Assembly: GCA_900557165.1 (NCBI GenBank)
Contig: USRS01000063.1
Coordinates: 1-14,913, forward strand
Reading direction: 5' to 3'
DNA from: an uncultured Clostridium sp.
GTDB taxonomy: Bacteria; Bacillota; Clostridia; Peptostreptococcales; Peptostreptococcaceae
Length of the DNA stretch: 14,913 nucleotides
Positions 8,092 to 14,114 of this stretch are shown here, piece by piece (the first letter of the stretch is position 1; the number at the start of each line of letters is the position of its first letter). A program made the translations under genes and the position numbers. The notes under the pieces are model-generated. The model was not told the DNA's origin. It ran no database searches and saw nothing but the letters and a program-made list of their open reading frames with translations.

Positions 8092-8727
8092 ATGGAAGTA
8101 AAATCAAATTATGATATTCAAGCAGATAAATGTAAATTAGAATTTATAAAAATGGATCATAAGAAAATTGCTGCGAAATTTAATCTAAATTATGATGAAA
8201 ATTATTTATATATATTTTTTTATAATCAAAAATATAGACTGAACAAAAAAACTGGAGATGTTGAAAAAACTTATGATGGAAAAAACTTTGTTTCAGCAAA
8301 GTATAATGAAATTATGACATTTCTAGATTTGTTTGCTTATTGTAAAGATGATTTAAGTTTATCAGGTAAATGGATAAATGTGACTAATTTAAAACAGGTA
8401 TTTAAAACAGGTAGATTAGTTACTCATACGGATTTATTTGGAGAACATGCAAAGAGATTTTCGGGTAAAATAGATAAATTAAAAAAAGCCTGTGAAATTT
8501 TGAAGGGAAGAAAGATAAATCAAGGAGATGTGGGATACATAATAGATATTTTTGATTTTTTGCCAGTAATGTTTATATTCTATGACCAAGACAGCGAATT
8601 TCCAGCAGAGATTAAACTTTTATGGGATGAAAATATTTTAAATTTTATGCATTATGAAACAACTTTCTATGTTGCTAATCAACTTTTTGATAGACTTGAA
8701 GAATTAATCTTAGGGGAAAATAATTAA
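8092..8727 (+). CDS. DUF3786 family protein
   Basis: The predicted protein has 211 residues, is soluble and cytoplasmic, and has no signal peptide or membrane segment. It matches DUF3786, found mainly in anaerobes, over nearly its full length. Recognisable blocks are LYIFFYNQKYRLNKKTGDVE near the N-terminus, LSLSGKWINVTNL in the middle, and GDVGYIIDIFDFLPVMFIFY, EFPAEIKLLWDE and NFMHYETTFYVANQLFDRL toward the end. The family has no established biochemical role that I know of; some relatives are joined to iron-sulfur domains, but this one has only a few scattered cysteines and no cluster motif. AAAGGTG precedes the ATG. It lies between two exported proteins with short gaps and no terminators, so co-transcription is likely, though no shared function is apparent. 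Confidence 0.85.
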   Translation: MEVKSNYDIQADKCKLEFIKMDHKKIAAKFNLNYDENYLYIFFYNQKYRLNKKTGDVEKTYDGKNFVSAKYNEIMTFLDLFAYCKDDLSLSGKWINVTNLKQVFKTGRLVTHTDLFGEHAKRFSGKIDKLKKACEILKGRKINQGDVGYIIDIFDFLPVMFIFYDQDSEFPAEIKLLWDENILNFMHYETTFYVANQLFDRLEELILGENN

Positions 8728-8760
8728 ATAGGAAAAATATCATAAAAAGGGGGAAAAATT

Positions 8761-9963
8761 ATGATGAAAAAAGTTAAATTTTTATATACTTTAGTATTAA
8801 CAAGTTTAATTATATTAGTTGGAGGAAAATCTTTGTCATATGCAGACTCTAGTGTTGAACAGTTAATAATAATAAATTCTGCATACAATACATTAAATTT
8901 TTATGAAGATGGATTTTTAGTTAGAAAGTTTAGTTGTGCAACAGGAAAAGCATATACATCAACGCCTCAAGGAAAGACTACTGTAGCTAATAAAATAAAA
9001 AACAGACCATATTATAAGTATGGAATACCAGGAGGATCACCAAATAACCCTTTAGGAAGAAGATGGATTGGTTTATTTGATGGAGATACATATGCAATAC
9101 ATGGAACTAATGAAGCAAGTTCAATAGGTACTAATGCTAGCCATGGCTGTATAAGAATGCACAATAGTGAGGTAGAATGGTTATATGATCAAATTAACAT
9201 AGGGGCAACTGTACTTATAAAAAATACAGTTAGTAGTGATGAGCAAATTGCTAAGGATAATGGTATTTTATTAGGATATAAATGGACAACAAAAGGCAAT
9301 GATAAATATTTTAGTAAAAATAATGAAGAGTATGCTACAGGTTGGAATACAATAAATGGAAAAACATATTATTTTGATAATCAAGGAATTATGCAAAAAG
9401 GATTACAAACTATATCAGGAAATATATACTATTTAGGTAATAATGGTGTAAGACAAACAGGATGGCAAAACATAGATGGCAAAAAGTATTATTTTAAAAG
9501 ACAAGGCGAAAATATAGGACAAGCTATTAAAGGAAAAGTAACATTAAATAAAAAAATATACTATTTTGGAAAAGATGGAGCAATGGCGACATCTAAAAAA
9601 ATTAAAGTAGGAGATAATTATTATTATTTTGGAAAAGATGGAGTAATGGCAGAATCTGAAAAAGTTAAAGTGGGAGATGATTATTATTACTTTGAAAAAG
9701 ATGGAATAATGACAACATCTAAAAAAATTACCATAGGAGATGACGATTACTATTTTGGAGAAGATGGAGCAATGGCAGCATCAAAAATAATTAAATTGTC
9801 AAATAAATATTATTATTTTAAAGGCAATGGAAAAATGTTAAAACATACTGTCTTAAAAATAAGTTTAACAACAGTTGTACTAATATCAATGGTAATATTT
9901 ATAGTTAGTAGACGTAAGAAAGATAGCCATGAAAATAAAGAAAAGTTGGCAACAAATATTTAG
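8761..9963 (+). CDS. L,D-transpeptidase (YkuD) with cell-wall-binding repeats and C-terminal membrane anchor
   Basis: This exported enzyme is predicted to form 3-3 peptidoglycan cross-links or to attach proteins to peptidoglycan. Its 400 residues run as follows: signal peptide (1-28, likely cut after SYA), YkuD catalytic domain (about 33-155), eight choline/toxin-type cell-wall-binding repeats (about 194-362), one hydrophobic helix (about 367-382) and a cytoplasmic tail beginning RRKK. The active site is IHGTNEASSIGTNASHGCIRM with His128 and nucleophile Cys130. Repeats carry the usual W/Y-x-x-x-G-x-x-YYF-x-x-x-G pattern, though the later ones have lost the leading GW. GGGGG (8749-8753) is 7 nt before the first of two adjacent ATGs (8761, 8764). 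A C-terminal anchor after wall-binding repeats is unusual, since repeats alone normally hold such proteins to the wall. It is the last gene before the terminator at 9967. Confidence 0.92.
   Translation: MMKKVKFLYTLVLTSLIILVGGKSLSYADSSVEQLIIINSAYNTLNFYEDGFLVRKFSCATGKAYTSTPQGKTTVANKIKNRPYYKYGIPGGSPNNPLGRRWIGLFDGDTYAIHGTNEASSIGTNASHGCIRMHNSEVEWLYDQINIGATVLIKNTVSSDEQIAKDNGILLGYKWTTKGNDKYFSKNNEEYATGWNTINGKTYYFDNQGIMQKGLQTISGNIYYLGNNGVRQTGWQNIDGKKYYFKRQGENIGQAIKGKVTLNKKIYYFGKDGAMATSKKIKVGDNYYYFGKDGVMAESEKVKVGDDYYYFEKDGIMTTSKKITIGDDDYYFGEDGAMAASKIIKLSNKYYYFKGNGKMLKHTVLKISLTTVVLISMVIFIVSRRKKDSHENKEKLATNI
9340..9846 (+). repeat. Tandem cell-wall-binding repeat coding units
   Basis: Eight consecutive units lie within the L,D-transpeptidase gene: two of 60 nt (9340, 9400), one of 72 nt (9460) and five of 63 nt (9532, 9595, 9658, 9721, 9784). 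The middle 63-nt units are similar in DNA as well as protein, with YYYFGKDG-like cores, which indicates recent duplication inside the gene. The copy number could vary between strains by slippage or recombination. Confidence 0.85.
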
Positions 9964-9966
9964 CAT

Positions 9967-10000
9967 AAAAATCCTTAGATTAATTTCTAAGGATTTTTTT
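9967..10000 (+). terminator. Rho-independent terminator after the L,D-transpeptidase gene
   Basis: AAAAATCCTTAGA (9967-9979) pairs perfectly with TCTAAGGATTTTT (9986-9998) over a 6-nt loop, with a T run at the end. It starts 3 nt after the stop codon. Confidence 0.92.
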
Positions 10001-10071
10001 ATGTATAAAGATATTATGATATAATGATATAATAAATAAGATTATAATGACACTAAGAAAGAGATAACAAA

Positions 10072-11520
10072 ATGAGAAAAATAACTTTTAAAGATTATAA
10101 ATTAAGTGATGAAATATTAAAATCTCTTGAAATGTTAAATTTCAAGAGTCCAACAGAAGTGCAAAGTAAAGTTATACCGGTTGCATTAGAAAATAGAGAT
10201 ATTCTTGTTAAATCGCAAACGGGAAGTGGTAAGACGGCAACCTTTGGAATACCTTTATGTGAAATGGTAGATTGGGATGAAAATAAACCCCAAGCCTTAG
10301 TTCTTGCTCCAACAAGGGAGCTGGCTATCCAAGTTAAGGATGATATATTCAACATGGGTAGATTTAAAAGAATAAAAACTTGTGCTCTTTATGGAAAATC
10401 TTCTTTTGTGGCACAAGAAAAGGAGCTTAAACAAAAAACTCATATAGTTGTGGGTACGCCAGGAAGAACTATAGATCATATAAAAGAAGGAACTTTTGTA
10501 ACAGATAATATTAAATATTTAGTTATAGATGAAGCAGATGAAATGCTTAGCTTAGGATTTATAAGTCAAATTGAAGAGATAATATCATATTTACCACAAA
10601 ATCGTGTGACAATGTTATTTTCAGCCACACTGCCAGAGGATATAGATGATTTATCTAAAAAATACTTAAAAAATCCTACTAAGATTGAAATAGAGGCGAA
10701 AACTTTAACAGTTGATAGAATAGAACAAATAGCTTATAAAGTAGAAGAAAATGCAAAATTAAATTTATTAAAAGATGTAACTGTGGTGGAAAATGCTGAT
10801 AGTTGTGTTATTTTTGCCAATACTCAAAAAAAGGTGGAAATGATTTACAATGAATTAACTGCTCTAAATTATCCATGTGATAAAATCCACGGTGGTATGG
10901 AACAAGATGATAGAATAAAAGTAATGTCAAACTTTAGAAAGGGTTATTTCAGATATTTAATAGCTACAGATGTGGCTGCTAGGGGGATAGATATCGACGA
11001 TATAACTCATGTCATAAACTTTGATATACCAGTTCTTAGGGAGAACTATGTTCATAGAATAGGTAGAACTGGTCGTGCAGGAAAAGAAGGTAGGGCAATT
11101 ACTTTTGTGACAAAAGCTGACGACAGACGTGTGGCTGAAATAAATTCATATACTGGTAGAGAACTTGTCATAAGACAGGAAAAACCAAGTAGAAAATCTG
11201 TTAAAAGATTAAAAGGTGAATTTGAAAGAAAATTAAATGAAAAGCGTGTAGTAAAAATAGATAAGAGCTCAAATTTAAGTAATGAAATAATGAAACTTCA
11301 CATCAATGCAGGGAAAAAGACGAAAATGAGACCTGTTGATATAGTTGGAACTCTTTGCAGTATTGAAGGGGTTGAAGCTAGTGATATTGGAGTTATAAAT
11401 GTACAAGATATATCTACTTTTGTGGAAGTTTTAAATAACAAAGGTGATATGGTACTAAAGGCTTTACAAAGTAAAAATATAAAGGGAAGACCTCGCAAAG
11501 TAACTAAAGTAGATATGTAG
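10072..11520 (+). CDS. DEAD-box ATP-dependent RNA helicase, DbpA type
   Basis: This cytoplasmic RNA helicase of 482 residues probably assists 50S ribosomal subunit assembly. All core motifs are present in order: Q motif FKSPTEVQ, Walker A QTGSGKT (Lys54), PTRELA, TPGRT, DEAD at 153-156, SAT, the HGGMEQDDR region, [10 protein letters not shown] and [10 protein letters not shown]. After a basic linker (about 370-400), the last 75 residues ([22 protein letters not shown] through NIKGRPRKV) match the DbpA RNA-binding domain, which in relatives recognises helix 92 of 23S rRNA. That domain distinguishes it from CshA-type helicases. The ribosome binding site is weak (AGAAAGAG before ATAACAAA). TATAAT boxes occur at about 10018-10033 but no firm -35 is visible. 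No convincing terminator follows. Confidence 0.93.
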   Translation: MRKITFKDYKLSDEILKSLEMLNFKSPTEVQSKVIPVALENRDILVKSQTGSGKTATFGIPLCEMVDWDENKPQALVLAPTRELAIQVKDDIFNMGRFKRIKTCALYGKSSFVAQEKELKQKTHIVVGTPGRTIDHIKEGTFVTDNIKYLVIDEADEMLSLGFISQIEEIISYLPQNRVTMLFSATLPEDIDDLSKKYLKNPTKIEIEAKTLTVDRIEQIAYKVEENAKLNLLKDVTVVENADSCVIFANTQKKVEMIYNELTALNYPCDKIHGGMEQDDRIKVMSNFRKGYFRYLIATDVAARGIDIDDITHVINFDIPVLRENYVHRIGRTGRAGKEGRAITFVTKADDRRVAEINSYTGRELVIRQEKPSRKSVKRLKGEFERKLNEKRVVKIDKSSNLSNEIMKLHINAGKKTKMRPVDIVGTLCSIEGVEASDIGVINVQDISTFVEVLNNKGDMVLKALQSKNIKGRPRKVTKVDM

Positions 11521-11657
11521 AAAAAACCTTTCTAAAAAAATTGAACTGCACCATTGGTGTGGAACAATATAAAACAAAATTTTGAAAGTTTGGACATGTG
11601 TATATAGCGCCCTGATTTGAATGTAATATTAAATCTTTGTATTTTTTATTTATTCCC

Positions 11658-11701
11658 GTGTAAAGGGTTCACTTCATTTTTAATTATAAGGAATTTATTA
11701 T
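11658..11701 (+). promoter_or_regulatory. Candidate hcp1 promoter with CRP/FNR-like inverted repeat
   Basis: TTCATT (11673-11678) and TATTAT (11696-11701) are 17 nt apart and would start transcription near 11708. Just upstream lies the imperfect inverted repeat GTGTAAAGGGTTCAC (11658-11672), centred about 43 bp before that start, where a CRP/FNR-family activator such as HcpR would bind. The match between half-sites is only partial. The rest of 11521-11657 has no gene; it holds a short CACCATTGGTG palindrome (11549-11559) and a weak hairpin at the helicase stop. Confidence 0.4.
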
Positions 11702-11721
11702 TACCTTGAAAAACTCATAAT

Positions 11722-11765
11722 CTAATTAAATTTGTACATACTAATTCATATACAAATTTAATTAG
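11722..11765 (+). promoter_or_regulatory. Perfect 15-bp hairpin abutting the hcp1 ribosome binding site
   Basis: CTAATTAAATTTGTA (11722-11736) is exactly complementary to 11751-11765 across a 14-nt loop. The right arm ends on the first two bases of the ribosome binding site AGGAGG (11764-11769). In mRNA this could modulate ribosome access or protect the 5' end; as DNA it could be a protein-binding site. It has no T tail and is not a terminator. Confidence 0.65.
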
Positions 11766-11777
11766 GAGGCAATTACT

Positions 11778-13451
11778 TTGGAAAACAATATGGCAATGGA
11801 ATATCCTATGTTTTGTTACCAATGTGAACAAACAGCAGGAGGAAAGGGTTGTACTAAAATGGGGGTTTGTGGTAAAACACCAGAAGTAGCAAATCTTCAA
11901 GACTTATTAATTTATCAAATAAAAGGTATAAGTTGTTATGCAAAAGAATTAATTGAAAAAGGTGAAAACATAGATAAAGATATAGTTATGTTCGTTGAAA
12001 ATTCTTTATTCACAACATTAACTAATGTAAACTTTGATGCAGATGTACATGTTGAAATGTTAAAACAATCTCAAAAAATAAAAGAAGCTTTAAGAAAAAA
12101 AGTTGGAAAAATTAAAAATGATACAGAACATGCTACATATAATTTAAGCGAAACTAAATCAGAAATGCTTAAAGATGCTAAAAAAGCAGGTATAATGTAC
12201 GACCAAGATTTGGACCCAGACATTCGTTCTCTTCGCCAAACTATAGTTTATGGATTAAAAGGAATATCAGCTTATGGACATCAAGCAAGAGAACTAGGAT
12301 ACTTTGATGATCAAGTTGATAATTTTTATTTTAGAGCATTAGAAGCTACAACAGATGACAACCTAAGTGTTGAAGAATTAATAAGATGGACCATGAGAAC
12401 AGGAGATATGAGTGTGGCAGTTATGGCAAAATTAGATGAAGCTAACACAAAAACATATCAAAATCCATCTCCTCAAAAGGTAAATGTTCATATTAAAAAA
12501 GGTCCTTTCATTATTGTATCAGGACATGATTTATGGGACTTACAAATGTTACTTGAACAAACTGAAGGCAAAGGTATAAATATATATACTCATGGTGAAA
12601 TGATACCTTGTCATGGTTATCCAGAACTTAAAAAATATAAACATTTAGTAGGTAACTTTGGTGGTGCATGGCAAGATCAACAAAAAGAATTTGACAACAT
12701 ACCAGGTTGTGTGCTTATGACGACTAACTGCTTAATGAGACCTAGAGAATCTTACAAAGATAGAATATTCACTACAAGTGTTGTTGGATGGGATGGTGTT
12801 CAATATATAGGTGTAGGACCAGATGGCAAAAAAGACTTTACTCCAATTATAGAAAAAGCACTAGAACTTGGTGGATATGAAGAAGACCAAGAACCACATG
12901 AAATATTAGTAGGATTTGGTCATCATGCTACACTTTCTCATGCAGAAGAAATAGTTAATGCAGTAAAAGACGGAAAAATAAGACATTTCTTCTTAATAGG
13001 TGGATGTGATGGTGCAAGACCAGGTAGAAATTACTATACAGAATTTGCTAAACAAGTTCCAGACGATTGTGTAATATTAACACTTGCTTGTGGTAAATAT
13101 AGATTTAATAAATTAGACTTTGGTGAAGTAGCAGGACTTCCAAGATTACTAGATGTTGGTCAATGTAATGATGCTTATTCAGCAGTTAGAATAGCAACAG
13201 CTCTTGCTGATGCTTTTGAAACAGATGTAAATGGATTACCTCTATCACTAATCATATCTTGGTATGAACAAAAAGCAGTAGCAGACTTACTTGCATTATT
13301 ATCATTAGGAATAAAAGGAATATACTTAGGACCGATACTTCCAGCATTCTTTAGTCCAAACGTACTTCAATATTTAGTAGATACATTTGATATTCGTTTA
13401 ATAAGTACACCACAAGACGATTTAAAAAGTTGTTTACAACAAGAAGTATAA
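11778..13451 (+). CDS. hcp: Hybrid cluster protein (hydroxylamine/NO reductase), class I
   Basis: This cytoplasmic iron-sulfur enzyme reduces nitric oxide or hydroxylamine, or acts in S-nitrosylation, in anaerobes under nitrosative stress. It has 557 residues, normal for class I Hcp. The N-terminal cubane ligands are Cys13, Cys16, Cys25 and Cys31 in C-x2-C-x8-C-x5-C. Every hybrid-cluster ligand is present: His250 (SGHDLW), Glu274 (HGEMIP), Cys318 (NCLMRP), Cys410 (GGCDGARPGRNYY), Cys438 (ACGKYRF), Cys463 (GQCNDAYSA), Glu497 and Lys499 (WYEQK). The start is TTG at 11778, 8 nt after the perfect ribosome binding site AGGAGG; the nearest ATG (11790) is 20 nt away. A ferredoxin gene follows after 27 nt and no Hcr reductase gene is adjacent, so the ferredoxin is the likely electron donor. 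A second hcp starts at 14115. Confidence 0.96.
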   Translation: MENNMAMEYPMFCYQCEQTAGGKGCTKMGVCGKTPEVANLQDLLIYQIKGISCYAKELIEKGENIDKDIVMFVENSLFTTLTNVNFDADVHVEMLKQSQKIKEALRKKVGKIKNDTEHATYNLSETKSEMLKDAKKAGIMYDQDLDPDIRSLRQTIVYGLKGISAYGHQARELGYFDDQVDNFYFRALEATTDDNLSVEELIRWTMRTGDMSVAVMAKLDEANTKTYQNPSPQKVNVHIKKGPFIIVSGHDLWDLQMLLEQTEGKGINIYTHGEMIPCHGYPELKKYKHLVGNFGGAWQDQQKEFDNIPGCVLMTTNCLMRPRESYKDRIFTTSVVGWDGVQYIGVGPDGKKDFTPIIEKALELGGYEEDQEPHEILVGFGHHATLSHAEEIVNAVKDGKIRHFFLIGGCDGARPGRNYYTEFAKQVPDDCVILTLACGKYRFNKLDFGEVAGLPRLLDVGQCNDAYSAVRIATALADAFETDVNGLPLSLIISWYEQKAVADLLALLSLGIKGIYLGPILPAFFSPNVLQYLVDTFDIRLISTPQDDLKSCLQQEV

Positions 13452-13478
13452 AAATATTAACAAAAAGGAGCAATAAAA

Positions 13479-13670
13479 ATGAAAGCATATGTAGATAAAG
13501 ATACTTGTATAGGATGTGAATTATGTACTCAAATTTGTCCAGATGTTTTTAGTATGGATGATGATGGAAAATCAGTGGCAAAAAAAGATGATATTGCACA
13601 AAATTTACAAGATGATGCAGTAGAAGCTAGAGATTCATGTCCAGTTTCAGCAATAGACATTGAAGAATAG
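13479..13670 (+). CDS. Monocluster [4Fe-4S] ferredoxin
   Basis: This small electron carrier of 63 residues is acidic and cytoplasmic. The cluster ligands are predicted to be Cys10, Cys13 and Cys16 (CIGCELCTQICP) and the distant Cys54 in DSCPVSAIDIEE. Cys20, four after Cys16, is an extra cysteine; with no second complete motif the protein holds one cluster rather than two. The middle DVFSMDDDGKSVA is typical of single-cluster Fer4_15-type ferredoxins. AAGGAG precedes the ATG. It lies 27 nt after hcp1 and 19 nt before the cupin, so it is co-transcribed. Pairing of hcp with a ferredoxin gene is known in Clostridia and Desulfovibrio as part of the HcpR regulon, which supports electron delivery to Hcp. 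Confidence 0.93.
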   Translation: MKAYVDKDTCIGCELCTQICPDVFSMDDDGKSVAKKDDIAQNLQDDAVEARDSCPVSAIDIEE

Positions 13671-13689
13671 TCTTTTTGGGAGTGATATA

Positions 13690-13977
13690 ATGAATAAAAT
13701 AAATGTAAATGAAATTGAAACTAAAAGAGAACTTTTAGTAGAAAATGAAAAATATAAAACATTATTCTTTAAATTTGAGCCAACAAAAGGATTACCAAAT
13801 CATACTCATGATGGATACGCATCTATTCAAGTAATCGATGGTATAATTGATATGAACTTTACTCATGGACAAGCATATGAACTTAAAAAAGGTGATTTTT
13901 TAGCTTTTGATGCTAGAGATGAACATAATGTTATAGCAATTGTAGAAAGTAAAGTATTAGTTACAATTATAAAATAA
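13690..13977 (+). CDS. Small single-domain cupin protein
   Basis: The 95-residue protein is essentially one cupin beta-barrel. Motif 1 is NHTHDGYASIQVIDG with His38 and His40; motif 2 is KKGDFLAFDARDEHNVIA with His79. The glutamate normally found in motif 1 is absent (Ala44/Ser45), leaving a three-histidine metal site. I start at ATG 13690, which has GGGAG 7 nt upstream; an in-frame TTG at 13660 would overlap the ferredoxin and lacks a ribosome binding site. It is the third gene of the hcp1 operon and is followed by a very strong terminator. The function is unknown: cupins of this size may be metal-dependent enzymes or small-ligand sensors, and the operon suggests a link with nitrosative or oxidative stress, which is inference. 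Confidence 0.85.
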   Translation: MNKINVNEIETKRELLVENEKYKTLFFKFEPTKGLPNHTHDGYASIQVIDGIIDMNFTHGQAYELKKGDFLAFDARDEHNVIAIVESKVLVTIIK

Positions 13978-13984
13978 AATTATA

Positions 13985-14037
13985 TACAAAAATAAAAAAA
14001 GATGAATAAATTTTATTCATCTTTTTTTATTTTTGTA
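13985..14037. terminator. Long perfect palindromic terminator between the cupin and second hcp gene
   Basis: Bases 13985-14010 are exactly complementary to 14012-14037, a 26-bp perfect inverted repeat with a single central base, which would open to a small loop. The stem is rich in A on the left and T on the right, with the GATGAATAAA/TTTATTCATC core near the tip, so it can act as an intrinsic terminator in either direction. Its last three bases are also the first three of the operator-like palindrome that follows. Confidence 0.85.
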
Positions 14038-14076
14038 ACATATGTTACCGATTAGTGTTAAAAATTTGTATACAAT
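14035..14076 (+). promoter_or_regulatory. Second hcp promoter with HcpR-like GTAAC-N4-GTTAC site
   Basis: GTAACATATGTTAC (14035-14048) is a perfect 14-bp palindrome. The best -10, TACAAT (14071-14076), predicts a start near 14083, which puts the palindrome centre at about -41.5, the class II position for CRP/FNR-family activators. No good -35 is present, as expected for an activator-dependent promoter. GTAAC/GTTAC half-sites have been proposed for clostridial HcpR, the regulator of hcp genes; I recall this motif and could not check it. Confidence 0.75.
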
Positions 14077-14114
14077 ATGTATATATTAATCGTTAAGAAA
14101 TTGGAGGAATAATT

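Noticed and set aside
9340..9846. Regular repeats considered as a CRISPR or VNTR array
   Set aside because: The units are in-frame, translate to cell-wall-binding repeats and have no distinct spacers.
11518..11534. Hairpin TAGAAA/TTTCTA at the helicase stop as a terminator
   Set aside because: The stem is 6 bp and is followed by A residues, not T, on the plus strand.
11715..11900. Minus-strand open frame across the hcp1 start
   Set aside because: It overlaps the conserved Hcp N-terminus and the hairpin and has no family resemblance.
13660..13689. TTG start giving the cupin ten extra residues and overlap with the ferredoxin
   Set aside because: No ribosome binding site precedes it; GGGAG is correctly placed for ATG 13690.
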